From: an uncultured Clostridia bacterium
GTDB taxonomy: Bacteria > Bacillota > Clostridia > TANB77 > CAG-508
Length of the DNA stretch: 64,000 nt
Assembly (NCBI GenBank): GCA_946529215.1
Contig: CAMMZC010000005.1
Span: 1 to 64,000 of the forward strand
Direction: 5' to 3'
Shown here: one piece after another, positions 33,343-43,472 of the stretch
Layout: each line of letters begins with the position of its first letter
How positions within the stretch are numbered: the first letter of the stretch is position 1
The notes under the pieces: model-generated
Seen by the model: only the letters and a program-made list of their open reading frames with translations
What the model was told of the DNA's origin: nothing
The model's database searches: none
Made by a program: the position numbers and the translations under genes

Positions 33343-33430
33343 GTCCCTGTTAGAAGGTAATGCTGGTCTCCAATCGCCAACGCCATGAACACAGTAGCCA
33401 TAATAACTAGAATAGGCGGAGCGGAGCCAC
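33343..33430 (-). repeat. DGR variable repeat (VR)
   Basis: Ungapped alignment to the 34936-35023 template at offset 1593; 19-nt identical block ATAGGCGGAGCGGAGCCAC. Confidence 0.75.
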
Positions 33431-33697
33431 GCACAAGTTGTTCGTCTGCCAGTACACGTAGTATAGCCATCAAATGTATAAGCATTATTCATTTTAGCAT
33501 AATCAGTAGCAGATATTCTTCTTTCCTTATCTGTTCTTTTATTATCATAGTACTCATGATAGCTATCTAAATATATTAAATCAGTTGTATTGAATTTTTT
33601 ATTTCCCATCTCTTGATTTTCGTCTGTGTTTTCAATTGTATGCGGTTCAATGTTACATCTTAAATCTCTTCTTTCCATATGTACTCCTTTATTTATT

Positions 33698-34707
33698 CTA
33701 TAGATTATTTATTTTTCTATATAAACTCCTGGCATTAGAATGGCATATATGTGCATAAAATGCTGTTAATCTTGTATTTATATAATCCTCATCTACTAAA
33801 ATTTTTTTCAGTTTTGATAATATTTTCATATTTCTCTTTAACCTTAATTTTGCTTGTCCCCTTAAAAGTCTTATTACTTTTCCATTTTCAGTAAGTATAT
33901 GGCTAAACCCTAAAAAATCTATTCCATCCTTTATATTTAATATTTGAGTTTTATTATTCAGCTCTAACTTCAAATTATCATTTGCACATTTTTCGATTTT
34001 CTCTTTACAATATTTTAGATATTCCTTATCATTATGTAATAAAATCATATCATCCATATATCTAACATAATACTTTATTCTTAATTTTTCCTTTATTAAT
34101 CTATCTATTTCGTCAAGATAATAAAGTCCAAACCATTGACTCGTTTGATTTCCTATAGGAAGTCCTACTCCTTTTTTTGATTTTTACTATCTATTATTAA
34201 TTTTAAAATCCATATTTCGTCTTCATCAAATTTTTCCTTTTTTAATTTATTAAATAGTATTGTATGGTCAATATTTTGAAAATATTTTCTCACATCACAC
34301 TTTAATACATACCCTTGATTAGTTTTAAATTTTTTATAATATGAATGTAAAAATATTTCCAACCTTTTTATTCAAAAATCTGTACCTTTGCCTTTTCTAC
34401 AAGCTACATTATCATATATTAATCTTCTTTTAAATTTTGGCTCTATAATATTATTACATAAAGCCATTAAAACTACTCTATCTCTATAGAATAGAGCCTC
34501 TATTATTCTTTCTTTTGGCTCATATATTTTAAATTGTTTGTATGTACCAACTTTATATGTTTTATTTTTTATTTGGTTTGACAAATCTACTAGATTTTGA
34601 CTCAAATTTATTTCAAAATTTATAGTTTCTCTTTTGTGCTGTTTAGAACATCTACATTTTCTATGTGCTTCTAACAACTTTTCGAAACTAAATAATTCTT
34701 CTATCAC
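33698..34707 (-). pseudogene. DGR-type reverse transcriptase, interrupted by TGA at 34372-34374 and a -1 frameshift in T7 at 34172-34178
   Basis: Joined frames read GYVLKCDVRKYFQNIDHTILF ... KKGVGLPIGNQTSQWFGLYYLDEIDRLIKEKLRIKYYVRYMDDMILLH; SQ in the GLPIGNQTSQ motif and YMDD. Confidence 0.85.
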
Positions 34708-34855
34708 TTCTATTCCTCCATATAATAAAAAAGAGCTATCCTTCTATCACTAGATAAACTTCCAAAGCTAACGCGTTGGTCGTCAAGATAGCCATTTTCT
34801 TCTGACTCTTTTTCAGAGTTCAAAAAAGCGTAAGATTCCTTTGCCTTAAACACTC

Positions 34856-34877
34856 ATTTATTCTACTTAGAATAAAT
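34856..34877. repeat. 10-bp-arm palindrome ATTTATTCTA-CT-TAGAATAAAT downstream of the template repeat
   Basis: Direct reading. Confidence 0.6.
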
Positions 34878-34935
34878 ACTTCTGGTCATTTTTGAAAGAT
34901 ATATATCTTTCATTCAAAGGTAAACTGGGCACAGC

Positions 34936-35023
34936 ATTTCTGTTTTTAGTATATTTATTGTTCCAGTCGCCGTCGCCATTTACATAGTTTACATTGTATC
35001 TATTATAGGCGGAGCGGAGCCAC
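34936..35023 (-). repeat. DGR template repeat (TR)
   Basis: Adenine-rich AAY codons reading LWLRSAYNRYNVNYVNGDGDWNNKYTKNRN; differences to VR concentrated at A. Confidence 0.75.
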
Positions 35024-35101
35024 AAAGAGTCTCTAAATGTCAACGCCACACGTGCGATTGTAATCTTACCTTAATGAAAGCATTTCTGCATAACATCCTT
35101 A

Positions 35102-35568
35102 CTATTTTCTTTCAGCATCACTTTTTCGCCAAGCAACTAATAAATTTATACAATCAGATAACTGTAATGATATTTGTTGATATTGTTTTTTAAATACATT
35201 GATTTTCTAATGCAAGAAAAAGATATATATCCTAATAATTTCAATTTTAAAAAAGCCATTATTTGACATTCTCTTCTTCTTTCTTTATTTTTAACACTAT
35301 CCATCCTAATTGAATTTGCCTCAATTAAATTTTCTATACAATCCAAACTATAATTTTGCATTCTATTAATAAAAACTGCTCTAAATTTTTTGGGTGATTT
35401 TTCAGTAATAGTTATTACATATGCTGTCAATTTTTTTGCTTTAGTTATTACTATAAGTTCACTAGAATCTGATGGTATTTTTGTTTTATTACCACCTTCT
35501 TCTACACTTGGAATAACTTTTGGCATTCTTAAACCATTTTTCCTACCAATATTTTCTTCTATTTTCAT
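35102..35568 (-). pseudogene. DGR accessory variability determinant (Avd-like), frameshifted at T6 35186-35191
   Basis: KKFRAVFINRMQNYSLDCIENLIEAN...KLLGYIS, and in the shifted frame QYQQISLQLSDCINLLVAWRKSDAERK. Confidence 0.6.
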
Positions 35569-35739
35569 TTTTATCTACCAAGTTAATTATATATTTTTCT
35601 ATATTTTTTGTAAATACTTTTCTATAAAAATCTCAAAAAAGAGACCATCTTAGCTACTAAAAAGCAATAATGATAGCCTCTTTTATTTCTATTAAATCAA
35701 GGAAATTCTTTGGTATACTGGTTTTAATACAATTTCCAA

Positions 35740-35928
35740 TTAATCCTCAAATAATAATTTTATTCCCCATAATCCAGAAATTCCAACAAGTGCATAAACA
35801 ATTCTAGACATCGCACTCATTTGTCCAAAAATTGCAGCAACTAAATCAAATTTAAAAAATCCAATCAATCCCCAATTTATTGCACCTATTATTATTAAAA
35901 CCAAAGCAATTTTATCTATAATTTTCAT
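35740..35928 (-). CDS. DUF378 membrane protein
   Basis: KIALVLIIIGAINWGLIGFFKFDLVAAIFG. Confidence 0.9.
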   Translation of the reverse strand: MKIIDKIALVLIIIGAINWGLIGFFKFDLVAAIFGQMSAMSRIVYALVGISGLWGIKLLFED

Positions 35929-36198
35929 CTAAAAACACCTCCCTTTTCTATATTGAATATGACTTATCTATTAGCATCTTCAAATTCATTTGCTATTTTG
36001 TATCTAATTCATATATATTCATATTTTTATATAATATGAAAATAGCCATTTCATACTTGTTCTTATTATAATCTTACCAAAAAAAATATTTTTATACATT
36101 TTGTTGAATTTTATCTAAATTTATGATATTTTATTAATAGAAAATTTTATAAAATCAATAAAATTCTTTAAATTCAATTTGTAATTTTAAATGAAAGG

Positions 36199-37476
36199 GT
36201 GATAAATTTGAAAAAAGGAAAAAGATTTGAATTTAAACAAGGTAGTGAGTATACTTTTAGAAGAATGATTGCTCTAATATTATTAGTCTTAATAATATTT
36301 GCATTTATTAAAATTTTAACAAAGAATAAAAATGAAAATATTTCAAAAAACGAAACAAACTTAACACAATCAGAAGATTCTTTTAAAGCAATAAATGTTA
36401 CAGATGAAAATAAATCTGTACAAAATGAAGATATTACATTTACCTTAGCAACAACCGGAGATATTATGTGTCATAACACAAATTTTAAAGATGCATATAA
36501 TTCATCTACAAAATCTTACGATTTTTCATATTATTTTACAGATGTTAAAAAATACTTGCAAGAAGCTGATATTACAGTTGGAAATTTAGAGACAACTCTT
36601 TCAGGAGCAAAAAGAGGATATAGCGGATATCCAACATTCAATACTCCAGAAATCTTGGCCAAAAATTTAAAAGATGCAGGATTTAATGTAGTTTCTACTG
36701 CAAATAATCATTGTATGGATAAAGGTTATTCTGGAATTGAAAGCACAATTGATTTTTTAGATAAAGCAGATTTAGCACATACAGGCACTTTTAAATCCAA
36801 AAAGGATCAAGAAACAATTTTAATAAAAAATGTAAAAGGTGTAAATATTGCATTTTTAAGTTTTACCTATGGAACTAATGGAATTTCAATTCCAAAAGAT
36901 AAATCTTATGCAGTAAATTTAATCGATAAAGATTTAATAAAATCTCAAATTGAACTTGCAAAAAAACAAAATCCAGATCTAATTTGTGTAAGTATGCATT
37001 GGGGAATTGAATATCAAACAAAAGCTAATAAAGAACAACAAAATTTAGCAGACTTTTTATTTAATAATGGTGTAGATGTAATACTTGGGAATCACTCACA
37101 TGTCCCTCAACAAATGGAAAAAAGAACTATAAAATTAGAAGATGGCACAACAAAAGATGGATTTGTAATTTATTCTTTAGGTAATTTTATGGCAAACCAA
37201 AACAAACAATACACAAATGATTCTGCAATTTTAAAATTACAAATTACAAAACATAAAGGTGATGGAAAAATTACAATTGATAAAGCAACTTATACACCTA
37301 CATATATGTATAAAAGTCCTTCTAAGTCAACTAAAAAATTCAAAATTTTGGATATAAATACTGAAATCGAAAAATATGAATCTAAAGTTTCAGGTGCTGT
37401 AAGTAAGTCTTTATATAATACTTTAGTTACAGAAAGAAAAAACATAAAAAGAATTATTGGAGATGAAATTAAATAA
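36199..37476 (+). CDS. CapA family protein
   Basis: TTGDIMCHN, VGNLETTLSG, STANNHCMDKGYSGI, GNHSHVPQ. Confidence 0.92.
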   Translation: MINLKKGKRFEFKQGSEYTFRRMIALILLVLIIFAFIKILTKNKNENISKNETNLTQSEDSFKAINVTDENKSVQNEDITFTLATTGDIMCHNTNFKDAYNSSTKSYDFSYYFTDVKKYLQEADITVGNLETTLSGAKRGYSGYPTFNTPEILAKNLKDAGFNVVSTANNHCMDKGYSGIESTIDFLDKADLAHTGTFKSKKDQETILIKNVKGVNIAFLSFTYGTNGISIPKDKSYAVNLIDKDLIKSQIELAKKQNPDLICVSMHWGIEYQTKANKEQQNLADFLFNNGVDVILGNHSHVPQQMEKRTIKLEDGTTKDGFVIYSLGNFMANQNKQYTNDSAILKLQITKHKGDGKITIDKATYTPTYMYKSPSKSTKKFKILDINTEIEKYESKVSGAVSKSLYNTLVTERKNIKRIIGDEIK

Positions 37477-37483
37477 TTTTTAA

Positions 37484-37509
37484 GGGTTGCTATATTTTTT
37501 AGCAACCCT
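37484..37509. terminator. Intrinsic terminator
   Basis: GGGTTGCTA / TAGCAACCC. Confidence 0.8.
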
Positions 37510-37589
37510 ATTATTGTATTTTATAATGGAGAGTTAGTAATTAATTTCATTTTTTTATAAGTAAATTAAACCATATCAATAAAAACTCA

Positions 37590-38588
37590 TTATCTTTTAA
37601 GTCTTAAATCATCTCCAATAAATTGATAAATATTATAATATCCTGCAATCCTTGAGCCAATCCTTTCTTCATAAATTTTAAAAATTTGTTCAATAGATAA
37701 ATTTGTAGATATTATTGTTTTTGTTGGCTTATTATTTAAATTCAAAATTCTAGTATTTAAAATTGTAAATAATTCGCTAACTGTCATACTATTTATATTT
37801 TCTGTGCCTAGATCATCAATTATTAATAAATCCACTGTTAGCACATTTCTATAAAACTCATCTGAATTTTGATTTTTATATTTATTAAATTTACCATCAA
37901 TTACAGTTTCAAGCAAAACAGGAGCTGTTTGATAAAGTACTGTTTTTCCTTTTTTTAAAATTTCGTTTGCAATTGCATTTGACATATATGTTTTTCCAAG
38001 ACCTGTATTTCCGCAGAAAAATAGATTTTTTTCTTCTAAATTATCAAAATTATCTATAAATTTTATACAAGCATTTTTTATATTTAAAATATTTTGTCTT
38101 GGAGAACATTTTATTTTATATTTTTTTATATCAACCTCATCAGAAAATAAATTAGTATTAAAATTATTAAAATTCATATTTTTTATATCAGATAAATTTG
38201 ATTGATTATATGATAAATTAAGCAATCTTTGTTTTAAGCAATGACACATTGTAGACTTATTATTTTCTTGAATATAGCCTGTATCTTTACAATCTTGGCA
38301 TTCATATTTTGGTTTAAACAAATTAATATCAATTTTTTTATCTTGTAAAAACTGCTCTTTTTTCTTTTTTAAGCCCTCAATTAATGAATCATATTCTTGT
38401 AAATCATTTTTTCCATTTAAAATTGCCTTAGATTTACTAATTGCATATTTATTTAGTTCATCATCTATTTCTTCCAATCCTGGAAACTCCAAATATAATT
38501 GAGAAATATCTTTTTCGGACTCCATCTGTGCTTTTCTTCTCTTCTGCTCATATTCACTTAATAAATTTTCAAGATTTTTATCAACCAT
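37590..38588 (-). CDS. DnaC/DnaI-like helicase-loader ATPase
   Basis: CQDCKDTGYI, FFCGNTGLGKTYMSNAIANEILKKG, LLIIDDLGTE. Confidence 0.9.
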   Translation of the reverse strand: MVDKNLENLLSEYEQKRRKAQMESEKDISQLYLEFPGLEEIDDELNKYAISKSKAILNGKNDLQEYDSLIEGLKKKKEQFLQDKKIDINLFKPKYECQDCKDTGYIQENNKSTMCHCLKQRLLNLSYNQSNLSDIKNMNFNNFNTNLFSDEVDIKKYKIKCSPRQNILNIKNACIKFIDNFDNLEEKNLFFCGNTGLGKTYMSNAIANEILKKGKTVLYQTAPVLLETVIDGKFNKYKNQNSDEFYRNVLTVDLLIIDDLGTENINSMTVSELFTILNTRILNLNNKPTKTIISTNLSIEQIFKIYEERIGSRIAGYYNIYQFIGDDLRLKR

Positions 38589-38661
38589 TATTAATCACTT
38601 CCTCACCTTAAATACAAATTTATTTTTCAAGTTACTTTTTTCCTCCGTCCCCAAAAGGAAC

Positions 38662-39627
38662 CTAGTCCTTATTTGCATATAAATAACTTAAATTATCATA
38701 TTCTCTTTGTTCAAAAGTTTCTTTTTTAGTTTTTTTCGTAAGTTCGGCTTTATCTTTATTAAATTGTTTTCTTTGCTCTAAAAATGTTAATACTTGTTCA
38801 GGAGTTCTTAAATTTCTTTCGTTCCAATCTGAAATTACATTATTTAAATACTCAAAAGATGCATTTGTCTTAAATGTTGTTCTCTTTAGTGCAATCTCTA
38901 TAATATCCATATCATATTTAAATTCATTAATCCATTTTTCTATATAAGCTTCTTCATATTGAGTAAGTCCACTGTGTTTTCCTAATTTTTTAGCTATAGA
39001 TTTTTTTATTTTCATTATTCGATCTTGTTCCATATAGTATATTTCTAAATCTGTAAGTGTCTTAATTTTGTTTAATGCCCATGCTTCAGCAACAGTTTGA
39101 ACATAATTCCTATGCAATGCAGATTTTTTAAAACAATAATCAAATAGAGCAATTATTACTTGTGGCTCAAATTCATACTTTTCGAACCATAAATCAATAT
39201 CCTTATACCACGTAGGTCCCATAACTCCTTGAAAATACTTGTTATTTAAATATTCAACTAATTGAATTCTTTCTTTATTTTTGGAATTTTCTTCTATTTT
39301 TTCTGGGTCTGTTTTAATATTAGGTTTATATAATTCTTTAAGCATATTTTCTTGTAAATCTAAAAGAATATATCCTTGAGGTTTTCTCAAGATTAAATTG
39401 TTTTCTTCTAAATATTTCATACCTTCATTTATTACATTAAAAGGTAGCGCTAATTTTTTAGATAAATCATTTATTTTTACATCTTTATTATATTTTGAAA
39501 TAAACACCAAATATAAATATAGTTTAATATAATCTCCTGGCATACCTCCTAAATATTCAGAAAAAAATATATCAGGAATTTCTGTTGTATTAAAAATAAT
39601 ATGTTTTTCACTTTGTTCTAGTTTCAT
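38662..39627 (-). CDS. DnaD-domain replication initiation protein
   Basis: GLTQYEEAYIEKWINEFKYDMDIIEIALKRTTFKTNASFEYLNNVISDW. Confidence 0.85.
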   Translation of the reverse strand: MKLEQSEKHIIFNTTEIPDIFFSEYLGGMPGDYIKLYLYLVFISKYNKDVKINDLSKKLALPFNVINEGMKYLEENNLILRKPQGYILLDLQENMLKELYKPNIKTDPEKIEENSKNKERIQLVEYLNNKYFQGVMGPTWYKDIDLWFEKYEFEPQVIIALFDYCFKKSALHRNYVQTVAEAWALNKIKTLTDLEIYYMEQDRIMKIKKSIAKKLGKHSGLTQYEEAYIEKWINEFKYDMDIIEIALKRTTFKTNASFEYLNNVISDWNERNLRTPEQVLTFLEQRKQFNKDKAELTKKTKKETFEQREYDNLSYLYANKD

Positions 39628-39797
39628 AAAAATTTCATTCCCTTCATGTTTTACTCATAATATACAGTTATACAAAGCTTTTCCAAGCCATTAACTTTTT
39701 TAAAAATGTTATCCGCATTATATAACTTTTTTTTTCAAATTTCAACTTTCATTTGTTTCAAAATTATATACTTAATTATCAAATATTGACATTTTTT

Positions 39798-40094
39798 TCA
39801 TTTTTTCTCATATAGATATAATTTTTGCTTAAAAATATATTTTATAATATATTTTAAAAAATACAATAAATTTTCTCCTTCTACTCCAACAATACTAAAA
39901 ATAACTACAGGAAAAACTAAAATTATAAAAGCAAAAATTTTATGTGTTAATCTCTTAAGTAGTAAATTTATTAAAACAAATACTATCGCTCCCCAAATTG
40001 CATCGACTATAGCTGCAGAGTAATCAATAATTCCAAATATTTTTGTATTTAAATCATAATTCTGCGGAAAAATAAACTTCAATTTTATTATCAC
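39798..40094 (-). CDS. PrgI/VirB3-like membrane protein
   Basis: Small two-TM protein with PrgI-like spacing, next to VirB6/VirD4-like genes. Confidence 0.5.
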   Translation of the reverse strand: MIIKLKFIFPQNYDLNTKIFGIIDYSAAIVDAIWGAIVFVLINLLLKRLTHKIFAFIILVFPVVIFSIVGVEGENLLYFLKYIIKYIFKQKLYLYEKK

Positions 40095-40162
40095 CTCTTT
40101 CCTTTTTTATATAAAACTTTCTTGCAAAATGTTTAACTACAATATCAAAAACATAATTTCTT

Positions 40163-41038
40163 TTAGTCCCCTTTCACTAATCCAATATTTGCCTGCACAT
40201 TTGTAGAAATACCTGTTCCCATCATAAATTCCTTAACAAAAGAATTAGCTCTAATTAAACTGTAAATTCCACCAACATAAATAAATTTCACCATTAAATC
40301 ATTTGAATTATAATCAACAGAAAATAGAATAAGTAGCACTAAAGAAACTATAATTTGTATAAATAACATCGATAACAGATTTCTAAGCCACAATCTAAAA
40401 AACATAGAAGTATTTTCCATACTTAAAGATAAAATAGCAAAAGGAGAAATTAAAACTAAAATTTTAATAGTAACATATCTTAAAGCATAAACAGTAACTA
40501 AATTAACTAATGAAATAGTAGTTGTTCCTTTTATTAACCCGTCTACTGAAAAAACATTTAAATTTTCAGAAATTTTTAAATTTGAATTTATAACTTCAAT
40601 TAATCTAGAAAAACAAATATTTTGCTTAAACAGGTCTTCTCCTATACTTCTAATAGCAGAAGAAATGCTTGAATTTATATCTAGAATTTGCTGGATAATA
40701 AAGTAAGAACTATTCATTGCAATTCCAAAAATAATTAATTTAAATATAAACTGCGTTGGATTTTCTATTTTTGAAAGTGTAATATTTGAAGATAAATATT
40801 TAGTTGAATAATATAAAATATACCCAAAAAGTAATGCATTTGCAATTAATAGAATTCCATTTGTAGAGCTGGTTCCAAAAATCTTACCAAAATATTTATC
40901 ATTTAAAATATTTGAATTAATAAAAGTTAAGTTATCCAAAACTTTAAATAAATTATTGTCTATAGATTTAAATAAATTGCTAAAAATTGTATTTATTGTA
41001 TCAATTACTACTTGACTCATATTAGTATTTTGTTCCAA
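40163..41038 (-). CDS. VirB6/TrbL-like multi-TM protein
   Basis: Hydrophobic topology, position next to VirB2-like and VirD4-like genes. Confidence 0.55.
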   Translation of the reverse strand: MEQNTNMSQVVIDTINTIFSNLFKSIDNNLFKVLDNLTFINSNILNDKYFGKIFGTSSTNGILLIANALLFGYILYYSTKYLSSNITLSKIENPTQFIFKLIIFGIAMNSSYFIIQQILDINSSISSAIRSIGEDLFKQNICFSRLIEVINSNLKISENLNVFSVDGLIKGTTTISLVNLVTVYALRYVTIKILVLISPFAILSLSMENTSMFFRLWLRNLLSMLFIQIIVSLVLLILFSVDYNSNDLMVKFIYVGGIYSLIRANSFVKEFMMGTGISTNVQANIGLVKGD

Positions 41039-41071
41039 AACATTCCTCCTTTTTCCATTATTTTTAATTCT

Positions 41072-41407
41072 TTATATTAGCGACTTAATAGCTGCTAAAA
41101 TTAAATCAATAGCCAAAATAAAAGCATAAGAAAATAGAGAACTTCTAATTATTTTTTTTCCTGTTCTAATTCTTTCCTCATCTCCAAAACTAAATTTTTT
41201 CATAAAAATCCCTGTACCTACTGCTACTGCTGCAGCTGGTGTAGAAAGTTTTATAATCCAACTTTCTATATTACTAAAAGCACTTTCCATTTTTGAAACA
41301 AGTTTAGGAGTTGCTGCAAAAACACTTGTACCAAAACTTATTGCAAAAACAAAACTAAAAATTAATATAACAATAAAATAAAACATTTTCTTTTTCAAAA
41401 ATATCAC
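41072..41407 (-). CDS. VirB2/TrbC pilin-like protein
   Basis: Signal-like N-terminus, then two TM segments. Confidence 0.5.
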   Translation of the reverse strand: MIFLKKKMFYFIVILIFSFVFAISFGTSVFAATPKLVSKMESAFSNIESWIIKLSTPAAAVAVGTGIFMKKFSFGDEERIRTGKKIIRSSLFSYAFILAIDLILAAIKSLI

Positions 41408-41479
41408 CTTTCCTTTTAATTATTTAGGTTTTTACGGTACCTATAAACCTAACAAAAATAATATTTATACTATATCAAT

Positions 41480-43123
41480 TTATGTTTTAAAATACGGATA
41501 CATATTCAATTTTTTGGGTTTCAAAATCTTTTTTCCATCAGATAGAAACGCTAGAGCCGTAAAAGTTTGCAATTTTTGTGTAAAAAAATTAGTATCATAA
41601 ATATAGTCATTTTGTGTATAAACATTAAAACTCTCTGATATTGTTGCATCTAAAGAACTCATAGAATTCGTCATTCTACTATAAATTGTTTCCTTCGAAT
41701 TTTCTGAAATATTTTTCGAAGTTTTAATTTTATCCTCTTTTCCAAGTTGTTTCTGTGCCTCCTCTATTGTAAAAATATCATCTGTTCTGAACCAAATTTT
41801 ATTTATCAAATTTTGGCAAATTACTTTTACCGCTGTTTCATCTTTTAAAGTATTTTTGATTGATGAATAACTTTGAGTACTTACAATATTTATGCATTTT
41901 GCTTCTCTACTAAGAGAGAAAAATTCACTATCTGTTTTTGTTACATATTCAGCATATTCATCACAAATAAAAGCAGTTGTTTTTACTTTATCTTTTGATA
42001 AATTCATCATAACCTCTGTTTGAAAATCTAATTTTAAATATGCTGCAATTATTTTGGATAAATTTCTATATTCAGCAATATTCATATTTAAAACTACTAT
42101 TTTCCCTTTTTGAATTATATCTGAAAATCCTCTAAAATTCAGTTCATTTTTTGAACTGCAAAAAATTTTACTTACATCATAGTCTGAAACAAAAACATTT
42201 GTAATTCTTGTAATTTCAGACTTCAAAATAGCCATAGTTCTTTGATCCAATTTTTCATATTCTTTTTGAAAAAAATCCAAAGCAGTATTTAAATCATAAA
42301 TCTGTTGGTACTTTAAATTTTTATTCATAAATAAATTTCTTATAATTTGTATTTTTTCTTTGTAATAGTTCTCTTCTGTAATAATTTTATGAAGTTCTGT
42401 AAAAGTTACATATCCATTGTTATAAATTCTGCATAATTTAATTGCCTCTGTTAAAACCTGCTCTGCTTTATCTAGCCAATAACTTTCAGAATTATTTTCA
42501 GAAAATAACGTCAAAATTGTTTTTAATCTATTTGCTATTACTGATGGCTTTAAATTAGGCTTATGCAAAGGGTTATATTTAGTTTTTCCATTAAGCTCAA
42601 TTACAATTAAATCATTTTTCAAATTATATTTTTCTGCATATTTTTTTACTTGATTATAGTAATTTCCTTTTACATCTAAAATTAATGTCCCAACTTTTTT
42701 ATCAGGATTTTTACTATTATAGTTTAAAATTTGCTCAGTAAATGGATACATTGCAGAACTTGTTTTTCCAGTTCCTATAGTTCCTGTAATTAGAAAATTT
42801 TGATATAACCCAGACTCTTGAACATACACATTTTTTCCTGTTTTTTCATCATTACCTATAAGTAAATTTAATTTTTCTGTTTTTAGTTTATATTTTTCTT
42901 TTTTAACTTTCTTTTTGAAAACTATTTTAGAATAAATAAAATTAAGATAAATTATATTTGCAAAAACAAATGAAATAGCATAAATAATTTTTATATAATA
43001 CCAGATCTGTGGATACTCAGAAACTATGTTAAAACTTTTAATTCCATAGGAAATAATAATCTGTTTTGAATTTAGTAATGAGTAGAATAAATTGTAAAAA
43101 ATACAACAAATTACACATAACAA
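41480..43123 (-). CDS. VirD4/TraG-like type IV coupling ATPase
   Basis: LITGTIGTGKTSSAMYPFTEQIL, TLILDVKGNYYNQV, FICDEYAEYV, STQSYSSI. Confidence 0.88.
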   Translation of the reverse strand: MLCVICCIFYNLFYSLLNSKQIIISYGIKSFNIVSEYPQIWYYIKIIYAISFVFANIIYLNFIYSKIVFKKKVKKEKYKLKTEKLNLLIGNDEKTGKNVYVQESGLYQNFLITGTIGTGKTSSAMYPFTEQILNYNSKNPDKKVGTLILDVKGNYYNQVKKYAEKYNLKNDLIVIELNGKTKYNPLHKPNLKPSVIANRLKTILTLFSENNSESYWLDKAEQVLTEAIKLCRIYNNGYVTFTELHKIITEENYYKEKIQIIRNLFMNKNLKYQQIYDLNTALDFFQKEYEKLDQRTMAILKSEITRITNVFVSDYDVSKIFCSSKNELNFRGFSDIIQKGKIVVLNMNIAEYRNLSKIIAAYLKLDFQTEVMMNLSKDKVKTTAFICDEYAEYVTKTDSEFFSLSREAKCINIVSTQSYSSIKNTLKDETAVKVICQNLINKIWFRTDDIFTIEEAQKQLGKEDKIKTSKNISENSKETIYSRMTNSMSSLDATISESFNVYTQNDYIYDTNFFTQKLQTFTALAFLSDGKKILKPKKLNMYPYFKT

Positions 43124-43151
43124 AAAAACAATAAAAATAAATCTTTTTATT

Positions 43152-43349
43152 TTATTCCTCCTTTCTGTTAATTAGGGATTGTTTTTTAAGATTTAACTTT
43201 GCACCTTGTCCATGATTAAATATTTTTATTTCTAAAAAAATATAAATTGTATAAATAGATACAAAAAGATTAATAATAAGGGATGTAAAGAAAATGATTA
43301 ATAACCAGTTTATGGTATCACCACCTTCCATTATTTTCCATAATACCAC
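43152..43349 (-). CDS. Small membrane protein of the T4SS-like cluster
   Basis: 65-aa TM protein immediately upstream of the coupling protein. Confidence 0.4.
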   Translation of the reverse strand: MVLWKIMEGGDTINWLLIIFFTSLIINLFVSIYTIYIFLEIKIFNHGQGAKLNLKKQSLINRKEE

Positions 43350-43472
43350 TTTTTTTTTATTTTGTCTAGACTTTTTTTAAAATTTATGATAAAATTTTAT
43401 TATAGAAAAAGTGAATTTCTATAAGATATTGAATTTACTATAATAAAATAAACTTTTTGAAAGGAGAACATT

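Larger units (their letters stand above)
30848..33678 (-). pseudogene. DGR variable protein, probably one long gene split into three ORFs (33127..33678, 31944..33134, 30848..31921) by frameshifts near 33198 and 31951
   Basis: Shifting frame at 33198 gives DGKTICHTLHIGEYTGTKANEDLSRILESLYHGG; shifting near 31951 gives GRYHGLFDSMPLDVQPNQEFLKF. Contains WLRSAY...GDW variable repeat and a BspA-like LRR segment. Confidence 0.65.

Noticed and set aside
34372-34374. TGA in RT as evidence of stop-codon reassignment
   Set aside because: TGA ends other genes here (e.g. ypeB at 55706-55708) and tryptophan is encoded by TGG; a nonsense mutation or sequencing error is simpler
34867-35049. 60-aa ORF (MALTFRDSLWLRSAYNRYN...)
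   Set aside because: Treated as the translated DGR template repeat, not an independent protein-coding gene
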